From: Thermovirga sp.
GTDB taxonomy: Bacteria > Synergistota > Synergistia > Synergistales > Thermovirgaceae
Length of the DNA stretch: 64,000 nt
Assembly (NCBI RefSeq): GCF_017656375.1
Contig: NZ_JACDOB010000006.1
Coordinates: forward strand, 1 to 64,000
Direction of reading: 5' to 3'
Shown: piece after piece, positions 28,093 through 35,892 of the stretch
How positions within the stretch are numbered: position 1 is the first letter of the stretch
How the letters are laid out: each line of letters starts with the position of its first letter
The notes under the pieces: model-generated
Seen by the model: the letters and a program-made list of their open reading frames with translations, nothing else
Told to the model about the DNA's origin: nothing
The model's database searches: none
Program-made: the position numbers and the translations under genes

Positions 28093-28740
28093 TCAACTGG
28101 TATTCTTTGCCCCAGTTAAGCTCTTTATGGTTTTTTTAATATGTTCCAATCGCCTGTTCGTAGGCGGATGGGAGTTGAACCCATTGGGGGATGTTGAAAA
28201 TCCTGCTTTTTTCATCCGGAGCAGAGCATTATAAAGCCCCCATGGGTTGTAACCAGCCTTATAGGCAAGCTGTACGCCAAAGTCATCGGCTTCCACTTCC
28301 ATCTCCCTGCTAAATCCTGATTCTGCCAGCGCCAATCCCAAGCTAAGGATTGTGGAGGTTGTTTTATTATCTTTTCCAAAGGCGCGGTAGAGCAAATACC
28401 AGATTAAATTACGAGAAACTGTTTTTTGATAGTGTCCTAATTTAATGTGGCCTATTTCATGGCCAAAGATCCCTGCTATTTCATTTTTTTGGACCATTAA
28501 TTTAAGGAGTCCTTTGGTCACGTGGATGGAGTAATTTGATCCCTCAAAAGAGACCCATGCGTTTGGTTCCTTCGCCTTCTCTAAAATGAGGGTTTTGTTT
28601 CCTTTAAGCCCAGCAGTTTTACTAAGTTGGTTCCACACTTCTTGGGCCTGCTCGGGGAGTATTGCGCCTTGAGCAGGGAGTGTAGTAAAGACAAGGCTAG
28701 TTAATATATACCACAATAAGCAAAGTTTTTTTATTTTCAA
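28093..28740 (-). CDS. M48-family secreted metalloprotease
   Basis: Protein of 215 residues with a cleavable signal peptide (KKLCLLWYILTSLVFTTLPAQGA). The zinc site is HEIGH near residue 93, with the third ligand in EMEVEADDFG about 60 residues later. It resembles the small periplasmic BepA/Oma1-like peptidases that help outer-membrane quality control, but it lacks a TPR tail. It is divergent from the serine operon leader. Confidence 0.9.
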   Translation of the reverse strand: MKIKKLCLLWYILTSLVFTTLPAQGAILPEQAQEVWNQLSKTAGLKGNKTLILEKAKEPNAWVSFEGSNYSIHVTKGLLKLMVQKNEIAGIFGHEIGHIKLGHYQKTVSRNLIWYLLYRAFGKDNKTTSTILSLGLALAESGFSREMEVEADDFGVQLAYKAGYNPWGLYNALLRMKKAGFSTSPNGFNSHPPTNRRLEHIKKTIKSLTGAKNTS

Positions 28741-28799
28741 GAGCCTGCCTCCAAGCAGTTATTATACGCAAGTAATTATACATCATCTTGCTGTCTGTC

Positions 28800-28828
28800 T
28801 TTACATGTAGATTTTTTTATGTTATAAA
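28800..28828 (+). promoter_or_regulatory. Sigma-70-type promoter for the serine operon leader
   Basis: TTTACA (28800-28805) and TATAAA (28823-28828) are separated by exactly 17 bases. Transcription would begin near 28835, about 38 bases before the leader peptide ATG. Confidence 0.7.
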
Positions 28829-28872
28829 GCTCGCATCGTTAGTATATTTTACAAGGACAGAGTGATGACGTC

Positions 28873-28989
28873 ATGAAAAAAAAGAAAACCTTTGGGTTAT
28901 GTTCAGTTTGTTCGGGAGCAATGGGCGGTTCTTCTTCCTCTTGGGGAGGAGGTAGTGCCTTTTTATTTTGTTTTCGGGCTCCCGGTTAA
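28873..28989 (+). CDS. Ser/Gly/Cys-rich leader peptide of a putative attenuator
   Basis: A 38-codon reading frame starting MKKKKTFGLCSVCSG and including SSSSWGGGS. Seven codons are Ser (four consecutive, 28930-28941), eight Gly and three Cys: 18 of 38 residues are serine or made from serine. It sits between a good promoter and the serine-biosynthesis genes, and a 13-bp hairpin follows. AGTGAT six bases before the ATG is a weak SD. A three-codon frame Met-Thr-Ser (28865-28876), set by AAGGA, ends in a TGA overlapping this ATG and may couple initiation. It resembles the trp/his leader design. The peptide itself is unlikely to have a function. Confidence 0.72.
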   Translation: MKKKKTFGLCSVCSGAMGGSSSSWGGGSAFLFCFRAPG

Positions 28990-28991
28990 GC

Positions 28992-29007
28992 CAATTAGAG
29001 ATAATTG
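28992..29007 (+). promoter_or_regulatory. Short leader hairpin after the leader peptide stop
   Basis: CAATTA and TAATTG form a perfect 6-bp stem closing a GAGA tetraloop, three bases after the leader stop codon. It may be a pause or spacer element in the attenuator. Confidence 0.5.
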
Positions 29008-29028
29008 ATCTAGCAGTCAAGGATAAAT

Positions 29029-29063
29029 TAGATGGGGAGCCTAGATAAAAGGCTCCCCATCTA
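29029..29063 (+). promoter_or_regulatory. Attenuator hairpin upstream of the serine operon
   Basis: A perfect 13-bp inverted repeat, TAGATGGGGAGCC (29029-29041) and GGCTCCCCATCTA (29051-29063), with a 9-base loop. The 5' arm can also pair with GGCTCCC at 28977-28983 inside the leader gene. TCCCC of the 3' arm can also pair with the operon's SD (GGGGGA, 29094-29099). No T-run follows, unlike the other terminators in this window. It could act as a terminator, a pause site or a translational switch. Confidence 0.65.
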
Positions 29064-29105
29064 GCATATAAGGATAGCCTTAGGGCAGGAAAAGGGGGAA
29101 GAAAA

Positions 29106-30254
29106 ATGAGAAGATATCTGTTTACACCGGGGCCAGTTGAGCTGAGTGAGAAGGTAAAAAGGGCGTTGACAATTGACATGGTAAGTCATAGAAGTAGGGA
29201 ATTTTCTTCCTTGATGGAAAGACTGCAGTCTAAGCTTAAAGCTCTAATGGATACCGATGGTCCTGTTTTGCTTTTCCCAGGATCTGGGACTTTTGCGTTA
29301 GAGGCGTTGATAGTTAATTTGATCTCTGAAGGAGATAAAGTGCTTTCTTTTTCTTGCGGGCATTTTGGTGAGCGTTTTAGGGAGATTGTGTCCCGCCTTG
29401 GAGCAAATATAGTGTCAATTGATAAGCCCTATGGTGAAGTCTTTACGAAAGATGATGTAACCGTTGCTTTAGAAGATCACAAGGACGTTACAGCCATCCT
29501 GATAACTCATAATGAGACATCCACAGGAGCTGTTAACCCTATAGAAGATATAACAAAATGCATTCCCGAAAATGGCCCTTTAGTTTTAGTGGATGCAGTA
29601 AGTTCTCTTGGAGTTATGCCGTGCTTCCCGAGGAAATGGAGGGTAGATGGAATTGCATCTTGTTCCCAGAAAGGGCTTATGGTGCCTCCTGGAATAGGAA
29701 TTGCATGGCTTTCTGATAGAGCCTGGAAGAGAGTATACGAACGCAGGACCTGCCCTTCTTACAGCATGGATTTTACCATGATGCGGACATATTTGGAGAA
29801 AGAATTGCCTCAAACACCCGCAACCCCTCCGGTATCTTTGTTTTTTGCCTTGGATGCATCTCTTGCTGAAGTGGAGGCGGAGGGAGGATTTGAGAAGCGC
29901 TTCCAGGAGAGGCAGCTTTATGCCAGGGCCTTATGCAGTGCTGTAAAGGAGTGTGGATTAGAGCTTTTAGTAAAGGAAGAATATGCTCGTTCCCCCGGGG
30001 TTACAGCGATATGCATTCCAGACAAAGCTGATGCTGTCAGGAGTAACCTTCGTAAAAGAGGAATTGAAATAGCGGGAGGACAGGGAAGTTTGAAGAATAA
30101 AATCATAAGAGTGGGGCATTATACCAGAGAATCTATCTCGGAATTGCGCTATTTTATTCAAGCTCTTCGAGAAGCTTCTCAAGAAGCAGGGATTGTTTTA
30201 AAGGAGACTAACTTGGATAAAATCGACAACATTTTTGCAGGGGGGTGCATCTAG
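29106..30254 (+). CDS. Class V aminotransferase (serine-glyoxylate/phosphoserine type)
   Basis: PLP enzyme of 382 residues, fold type I class V: RYLFTPGPVELSEKVK opening, ETSTGAVNPIE, the VDAVSSLG Asp and the PLP lysine in ASCSQKGLMVPPG. By sequence it looks like alanine/serine-glyoxylate or small-subunit hydrogenase-associated aminotransferases. Its place directly before serA suggests that it does the SerC step (3-phosphohydroxypyruvate to phosphoserine), as reported for some class V homologs. The SD AGGGGGA (29093-29099) precedes the ATG and may be masked by the leader structure. The stop directly abuts the serA GTG. Confidence 0.85.
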   Translation: MRRYLFTPGPVELSEKVKRALTIDMVSHRSREFSSLMERLQSKLKALMDTDGPVLLFPGSGTFALEALIVNLISEGDKVLSFSCGHFGERFREIVSRLGANIVSIDKPYGEVFTKDDVTVALEDHKDVTAILITHNETSTGAVNPIEDITKCIPENGPLVLVDAVSSLGVMPCFPRKWRVDGIASCSQKGLMVPPGIGIAWLSDRAWKRVYERRTCPSYSMDFTMMRTYLEKELPQTPATPPVSLFFALDASLAEVEAEGGFEKRFQERQLYARALCSAVKECGLELLVKEEYARSPGVTAICIPDKADAVRSNLRKRGIEIAGGQGSLKNKIIRVGHYTRESISELRYFIQALREASQEAGIVLKETNLDKIDNIFAGGCI

Positions 30255-31895
30255 GTGTGGAAAGTGCTTGTTACGGAGAAAGTCCATCCTTCGGGTCTGG
30301 AGGAACTAAGAAAAGCCCCTGATGTGGAGTTAATAGAAAAAGTGGGCATGAACGAGGAGGAATTGCTATTCTGTGTGAGAGATGTGGATGCATTGATAAC
30401 AAGGAGCGGGACGCCGATTGGTAGAAAGGTTCTTGAAGCGGCTAAAAAATTAAAAGTTATTGCCAGGGCTGGAGTTGGAGTAGATAATATAGATTTGGAT
30501 TGGGCGAGCCGTAAGGGTGTAGTTGTGATAAATGCCCCTACCGGAAATACTTTAGCTGCTACTGAGCAAACTTTTGCGCTCCTTTTGGCCATTTGCCGCA
30601 AATTACCTCATGCATTTAACGATGTGTCGATGGGTAATTGGAACAGAAAAGCTTTTATGGGTATGCAGCTTCATGGTAAGACCATGCTCATTATAGGATT
30701 CGGCAGAATAGGCAGTCAGGTGGCTAAAAGAGCAAAAGCATTTGGGATGGATGTTTTGGCCTACGATCCATACATCAGGACTACAAAAGCTGAAGAATTA
30801 GGCGTGAAGCATGTTCCTGAATTGGAGGGTGCTTTGGCGTTGGCCGATATTATAACTCTACATACTCCTTTAACCTCCGAGACGAAAGGTATGATAAATG
30901 AGAGAACCTTACGAGCCTTCAAAAAGGGGGCTATCCTTATAAATTGTGCGAGAGGCGGATTAGTAGATGAGATTGCTTGCGCGAATGCCATTAGGGAAGG
31001 CCGTCTTAGGGGGGCTGCCTTTGATGTCTTTTCTAAAGAGCCCCCTAGCAAGGATAATCCTCTTCTTGCAGAAGATATAAGGGATAGGATCGTGCTAACT
31101 CCTCATATAGGAGCTAACACCCATGAGGCTCAATCTGCTGTTTCAAGCATAATAGCCAAAAATCTTTTAGCAGCGTTGAAGGGAGAACCCTACGAGCATG
31201 CAGTTAATTTGCCTTTTATGGAACACAAACTTTCGCCTCAAGGAAGGCGGTTCTTAGCCTTGGCGAGAAAGATGGGAATCTTGGCAGCTTCTATTGTAAA
31301 TGGAGCTCCCGGTTCCATACTGTTTTCCACGAGAGGAATACCTATAGAAGAGGTAGTCGAGGTCAAAAAATACGAATATTGCAGCCATTCCCCATATGCT
31401 ATAGCTGCACTTAAAGGAGTTTTGGAAAGGCATCTAGGGCGAGGAATAAGTTACATGGAAGCGCCTATTTTAGCCCAAGAACGGGGAGTATATGTGGAGG
31501 AAGCGAGTATTTCCGACTCGAGATATCGTTATTTGATGCAATTAAAAGTAAAAAGCGAAAAAGACGAAGCATTGATACAGGCAACGGTTACAGAAGACGA
31601 TTGTAAGCAGCGCATAATAGGTATAAATGGATATCGTATGGATTTTGAACCTAAGGGAAACTATATTATTTTCCAAAATCATGACAGGCCTGGCGTCATA
31701 GGAAAGATAGGTTCATACCTTGGTGAAAAGGACATAAATATAGCCAATTTTTATTTGGGAAGAAAGGATGGAAGTGGTTTGGCTTTTGGAGTTTTACAGA
31801 TAGATGGAAAAGTGAATAAGTCCGTTTTGGAGGACCTCAACGCTGTTGACGATTTTATCTGGGTAAATAGCGTCAAATTTGAGGGGGATCAGTGA
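30255..31895 (+). CDS. serA: D-3-phosphoglycerate dehydrogenase
   Basis: First enzyme of serine synthesis, 546 residues: 3-phosphoglycerate plus NAD+ to 3-phosphohydroxypyruvate. The layout is the long SerA type: catalytic/NAD domain with GFGRIGSQVAKRAKAFGMD (about residues 146-165), ARGGLVDE and the His of LTPHIGANT; an intervening ASB domain; and a C-terminal ACT domain (IIFQNHDRPGVIGKIGSYLG) that usually mediates serine feedback. The start is GTG 30255, immediately after the aminotransferase stop. Confidence 0.95.
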   Translation: MWKVLVTEKVHPSGLEELRKAPDVELIEKVGMNEEELLFCVRDVDALITRSGTPIGRKVLEAAKKLKVIARAGVGVDNIDLDWASRKGVVVINAPTGNTLAATEQTFALLLAICRKLPHAFNDVSMGNWNRKAFMGMQLHGKTMLIIGFGRIGSQVAKRAKAFGMDVLAYDPYIRTTKAEELGVKHVPELEGALALADIITLHTPLTSETKGMINERTLRAFKKGAILINCARGGLVDEIACANAIREGRLRGAAFDVFSKEPPSKDNPLLAEDIRDRIVLTPHIGANTHEAQSAVSSIIAKNLLAALKGEPYEHAVNLPFMEHKLSPQGRRFLALARKMGILAASIVNGAPGSILFSTRGIPIEEVVEVKKYEYCSHSPYAIAALKGVLERHLGRGISYMEAPILAQERGVYVEEASISDSRYRYLMQLKVKSEKDEALIQATVTEDDCKQRIIGINGYRMDFEPKGNYIIFQNHDRPGVIGKIGSYLGEKDINIANFYLGRKDGSGLAFGVLQIDGKVNKSVLEDLNAVDDFIWVNSVKFEGDQ

Positions 31896-31896
31896 T

Positions 31897-32529
31897 ATGC
31901 GTTTTTTTCTTATACGCCATGGAAGGACAGAGTGGAATTCTCAAGGGAGATACCAAGGTTCCATAGATGTTCCTCTTGATGAAACAGGCAAAAAGCAGGC
32001 TGAAATGCTGGCCAAATCTTTAGCCTGTGTATCTATAGATAAGGTTTGGAGTAGCCCATTGGAAAGGGCAAAAGATACTGCCCTATGCATATCGGGAGAA
32101 CAAGGCTGTCCATTGGAAATCCACGAAGGGCTTGGGGAGATTTCTCATGGTGAGTGGGAAGGCCGGTATGCAGAAGAAGTGAAAAAGACCTGGCCTGAGT
32201 TATACGATCTTTGGCATAGTGAGCCTGAAAAAGTTAAGATGCCTTTAGGAGAAAGCTTGATGGATGTTGAAAAAAGGGCAAGAAATGCAATGGAAGATAT
32301 ATTAAGTGAAGATAAAGATCTTGTTGCTATTGTAACGCATGATGCTGTTATTAAGGTCTTGTTATGCCACTTTCTAGGCTTGCCCTTATCCAAATTTTGG
32401 AGCTTTCACGTGGGCAACTGTTCGGTTACCATGTTGGAAAAGAATAAAAAAGGGGTGCGTCTTTATCTTTTAGGAGAGCAGCCTTGGGCTACAAATAGAT
32501 ACAGTTGGGAAAAGCAAGCAGGGTTGTAA
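31897..32529 (+). CDS. Histidine phosphatase family protein, candidate phosphoserine phosphatase
   Basis: Phosphoglycerate-mutase-like enzyme of 210 residues. The catalytic RHG motif is in FFLIRHGRTEWNSQGRYQG, the second His in VTHDAV, and the acid/base Glu in HGEWEG. It directly follows serA, and no HAD-type SerB is present here, so it is a good candidate for the metal-independent phosphoserine phosphatase (PspA type of Hydrogenobacter) that would finish serine synthesis. Alpha-ribazole phosphatase (CobC) is the main alternative. GAGGGGGATC directs ATG 31897, one base after the serA stop. Confidence 0.85.
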   Translation: MRFFLIRHGRTEWNSQGRYQGSIDVPLDETGKKQAEMLAKSLACVSIDKVWSSPLERAKDTALCISGEQGCPLEIHEGLGEISHGEWEGRYAEEVKKTWPELYDLWHSEPEKVKMPLGESLMDVEKRARNAMEDILSEDKDLVAIVTHDAVIKVLLCHFLGLPLSKFWSFHVGNCSVTMLEKNKKGVRLYLLGEQPWATNRYSWEKQAGL

Positions 32530-32608
32530 CCTTTACGTGGACACATGATATTTTTAGGTGTATGTTCAATTCGGGTTAGTTTACATTTGCTTTTTGGGGG
32601 TGGCCGCG

Positions 32609-33826
32609 TTGAGTATTAAAAGAATGGAGGTTCTGAAATCTCTTGCCGTAGAAGCACCGACGAAAATTGTTATGTTGGTGATAGACGGCCTTGGAGGATT
32701 ACCCGATAAAGATGGAATGACCGAGCTGGAGAGGGCTGTTACGCCTAATTTGGATAAAATGGCGTTAGAGGGGGAAACTGGACTTTTAGAAATGGTAGAT
32801 GTGGGACTAACTCCAGGAAGTGGCCCAGGGCATTTAGCGCTGTTCGGTTATGACCCCTTGGAGTTTCCAGTAGGAAGGGGAATTCTCGAGGCTTTAGGGA
32901 CGGGTGCTACTGTCTCCAAGGGTGATGTTTGCGCCAGGGGTAACTTTGCCACCTGGGGGCAAAGAGATGTCATTGTTGACAGAAGAGCTGGGCGGATAGA
33001 AACGGAAAAATCAAGGGAGCTCGTAAGGCGTCTAAGTGAAGCTATAACAGAGATAGAGGGAGTAAAGATTAACTACTACCCTGGCATGGAACACAGGTTT
33101 TCTTTGGTTTTTTCAGGTGAGGGATTGTGTGATTGTGTGAGTGATGCAGATCCACAGAGGGAGGGTTCTCCCATGAAGTGGGCGGAAGCCATATCGCCAG
33201 AGGGGGCCAAAATGGCATATATAGCTAACAAGTTTATACAAGAGGCCCGAAAAGTATTAAGAGACGAACCCAAGGCAAATGGGTGTTTGCTGAGAGGTTT
33301 TTCCGGAGTGCCTGACATTCCTCATCTTAGTGAATTATATAAAATTAAACCTCTTGCCTTGGCTGCATACCCTATGTATAAGGGCCTTGCAAGCTTGGTT
33401 GGAATGGATGTCTTAGATGATATAGAAGGTAGCCCTGCGAAGTTAATTGAAGAATTACAGGCCAGGTGGGATGCTTATGACTTCTTCTATGTTCATGTTA
33501 AACATACGGATAGCAGAGGAGAAGATGGGGATGTGGCAGGGAAAGTAAAGGTAATAGAGGAAGTGGATAAGGTGATACCTTCATTAATGGAATTGAGCCC
33601 GGATGTCTTAGTCGTGACAGGAGACCACAGCACCCCAGCGAAGATGAAGGGACACTCTTGGCATCCGTCACCGATCGCTCTACTTAGTTCATACGTGAGG
33701 CCAGATGGAAGTTCTAATTTTGGAGAAAGAGCTTGCGCTAGAGGAAGTTTGGGTATAATTCCTGCTTGGAAGCTAATGGGTTTGCTTTTGGCCCATGGCA
33801 GGCGATTGAAGAAATTTGGTGCATAA
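32609..33826 (+). CDS. apgM: 2,3-bisphosphoglycerate-independent phosphoglycerate mutase, archaeal type
   Basis: Alkaline-phosphatase-superfamily mutase of 405 residues that interconverts 3- and 2-phosphoglycerate. Metal and nucleophile motifs are visible: VIDGLGGLPDKDG, the Ser region PGSGPGHLALFGYDP, VKHTDSRGEDGD and VTGDHSTP. No ATG fits. GGGGGTGG (32595-32602) points to TTG 32609, which gives the usual family length; ATG 32624 is the alternative. It sits behind the serine genes, which draw on the same 3-phosphoglycerate pool. Confidence 0.92.
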   Translation: MSIKRMEVLKSLAVEAPTKIVMLVIDGLGGLPDKDGMTELERAVTPNLDKMALEGETGLLEMVDVGLTPGSGPGHLALFGYDPLEFPVGRGILEALGTGATVSKGDVCARGNFATWGQRDVIVDRRAGRIETEKSRELVRRLSEAITEIEGVKINYYPGMEHRFSLVFSGEGLCDCVSDADPQREGSPMKWAEAISPEGAKMAYIANKFIQEARKVLRDEPKANGCLLRGFSGVPDIPHLSELYKIKPLALAAYPMYKGLASLVGMDVLDDIEGSPAKLIEELQARWDAYDFFYVHVKHTDSRGEDGDVAGKVKVIEEVDKVIPSLMELSPDVLVVTGDHSTPAKMKGHSWHPSPIALLSSYVRPDGSSNFGERACARGSLGIIPAWKLMGLLLAHGRRLKKFGA

Positions 33827-33848
33827 TAAAACAGGAAAGGTGATAGGT

Positions 33849-34895
33849 TTGGCATCTCAAACAAATAAAATATTGGAAAACCAGAACCTTGGCGATATTA
33901 AGGCTCTTGAGGCTGGGAAGCGCTTCAAGGCCGTAGTTGCTCTGATTACTGCAAGACAAAGAAAAGACAAGAATGACAGGATTTTTTGGGAAGTTACGGT
34001 AATGGATTCTTTTGGCAATCTAGATGCTAAAATATGGTCCGATGCTAAATGGTGGAACATTAGAAACGGGAACAAAGAACCAATAGCACCGGAAAGCATC
34101 GATCCACAGGAGGATCTTGTGAACAAACCAGTAGGTGTTATTGGGACAGTTACAGAGTTTAAGGGAAGATTGCAGTACAACTTCAACGAGATTTATCTTT
34201 TGGACCCTGAGAAGCACCCCATTTCTAGCTTCCTTCAGAAATCGCCAATTCCTCTAGAAGAGATGGAAAAAGAATTTTGGGCCATAATAGAAAAGTGCAG
34301 AGAACCTTTGAGAGGATTTTTATCCTTTACCTTTAGTGGGTCCTTATGGAAGGAATTCAAAAATGCCCCTGCTGCTGTATCTCATCATCATGCGTACGTG
34401 CACGGCCTTTTGGAACATACTCTTGCTGTTACAAGGTCAGCTATGTCTATTGGGGAGGCTTATCAAAGCAAGGGATTCCCTGTAGAAATGGATATCCTAA
34501 CGGCAGGAGCCCTTCTTCACGATCTCGGCAAGTTAGAGGCTTATTCTCTTGACCCCTTCCCAGGAATGACCCTTCAAGGGACAGTAATTGATCACATACC
34601 TTTAGGATATGCGAAGTTTAGAAGTCTTGCTTCTGAGTATGGGCTTGACGAAAACACAGCTATATCTTTGGGACATATTATAGTAAGCCACCATGGAAGA
34701 AAGGAATATGGTTCGCCAGTTTTGCCTGCTACTCCGGAGGCCATAATTGTATCCATGGCAGATGAGCTTGATTTTATATTGCATTGCTGGGATTCTGTTG
34801 AGATCCAGGGAGATAGCGAAATTTCTGATTTTAGTTACTCTGCACAGAGGCGATTTTGGAAAAGACAGGTGACAAACGATAAAAAGGGAGAATGA
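33849..34895 (+). CDS. YhaM-like 3'-5' exoribonuclease (OB-fold plus HD domain)
   Basis: Protein of about 348 residues. An N-terminal OB-fold (KRFKAVVALITARQRKDKN through FNEIYLLDP) is followed by an HD domain: HHHAYVHGLLEHTLAVTR, ALLHDLGKLEAY, ISLGHIIVSHHGRKEYG and SMADELD. This is the YhaM layout, a Mn-dependent 3'-5' exonuclease acting on RNA and single-stranded DNA. The SD AAAGGTGAT supports TTG 33849; GTG 33840 is possible. The longer frame overlaps apgM. Confidence 0.87.
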   Translation: MASQTNKILENQNLGDIKALEAGKRFKAVVALITARQRKDKNDRIFWEVTVMDSFGNLDAKIWSDAKWWNIRNGNKEPIAPESIDPQEDLVNKPVGVIGTVTEFKGRLQYNFNEIYLLDPEKHPISSFLQKSPIPLEEMEKEFWAIIEKCREPLRGFLSFTFSGSLWKEFKNAPAAVSHHHAYVHGLLEHTLAVTRSAMSIGEAYQSKGFPVEMDILTAGALLHDLGKLEAYSLDPFPGMTLQGTVIDHIPLGYAKFRSLASEYGLDENTAISLGHIIVSHHGRKEYGSPVLPATPEAIIVSMADELDFILHCWDSVEIQGDSEISDFSYSAQRRFWKRQVTNDKKGE

Positions 34896-34899
34896 GATT

Positions 34900-35856
34900 A
34901 TGCCTCTAACTTTTAAGATTGATAAGCATCAGCAAGGACGGAGACTCGACAAAGTAATAAGGGGTAAGTGGCCTGATTTGCCTCTAGGGGCTTTAATGAA
35001 GTATTTCAGGAAAAAACAGATTTTGTTGGATGGCAAGCCAGCAACTTTCAATGACAGGGTAAGCTTGGGGCAGGAGGTGTCAGTTCCTTGGGATGATCCA
35101 GCCCTTAAAAAGGCTTTTTTGCCCAAAAGAAGCGTATCTTCAGAACCCTTGGATATAATTTATGCTGACAGCAATATCTGCATAGTAAATAAACCTTGGA
35201 ATCTGCTTACTCAGCCAGTTAGAAAAGGTGATGATTCTGTAGTAGCAAGGGTCATCAAAGAACTTAATTGGCAGGATAGTAATTTCACGCCTACTCCTGT
35301 CCATAGATTGGACCGTAACACATCGGGAATTTTGGTAGTTGCCCTAAATGGAGAAGCCTTGAGGGCCGTTAATGAAGCGTGGAGGAATAGGAAAGTACAC
35401 AAGAAATATTTGGCTCTAGTTGCAGGGAATCCAAAGGATAAGGGAATTATAAATGTGGGCCTGGTGAAAGATACTTCTAAAAATGTAGTGATAGCTGTCA
35501 AAAACGGCGGGCTAAGCGCGGAGACTAGGTTTCGCAAGATTAAAGGTGATGACGAGGTCTCTTTGTTGAGTCTAGATCTCCTTACGGGGAGGCCTCATCA
35601 GGCTAGAGTTCATATGGCTTACATGGGGTGTCCCATTGTGGGTGATAGGAAGTATGGTGACTTAAAAGTAAACCGAGAGTGGGCCAAGCAAGGCGTGAAG
35701 AGGCCTTTATTGCATGGGCGAACTATAGCCTTTGGCGAAGATTTGCCTCCTTTCATAAAGTATTTGTCTAGGAAAACCTTTAATGCTCCCCTTCCGGAAG
35801 ATTTTTTATTGGTGCTGAGAAAAAGAGGTTGGCACATATACAGTTGGGGGGTATAA
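34900..35856 (+). CDS. RluC/RluD-family pseudouridine synthase
   Basis: RNA-modifying enzyme of 318 residues with an N-terminal S4 domain (LDKVIRGKWPDLPLGALMKY) and a catalytic domain with the Asp motif PVHRLDRNTSGILVVA near residue 138, then LLTGRPHQARVHMAYMGCPI. It probably converts uridines of 23S rRNA. The site (RluC against RluD) cannot be assigned by eye. The gap to the YhaM-like gene is four bases, so they are likely cotranscribed. Confidence 0.92.
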   Translation: MPLTFKIDKHQQGRRLDKVIRGKWPDLPLGALMKYFRKKQILLDGKPATFNDRVSLGQEVSVPWDDPALKKAFLPKRSVSSEPLDIIYADSNICIVNKPWNLLTQPVRKGDDSVVARVIKELNWQDSNFTPTPVHRLDRNTSGILVVALNGEALRAVNEAWRNRKVHKKYLALVAGNPKDKGIINVGLVKDTSKNVVIAVKNGGLSAETRFRKIKGDDEVSLLSLDLLTGRPHQARVHMAYMGCPIVGDRKYGDLKVNREWAKQGVKRPLLHGRTIAFGEDLPPFIKYLSRKTFNAPLPEDFLLVLRKRGWHIYSWGV

Positions 35857-35892
35857 TTGAGTTAGCAAAATTATTTTGTGGGGGTGTATTGA

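Noticed and set aside
28871-29179. A 102-residue minus-strand frame across the serine leader
   Set aside because: It overlaps the leader, hairpin and aminotransferase start, has no family character and no SD; it is a shadow of the plus-strand elements.
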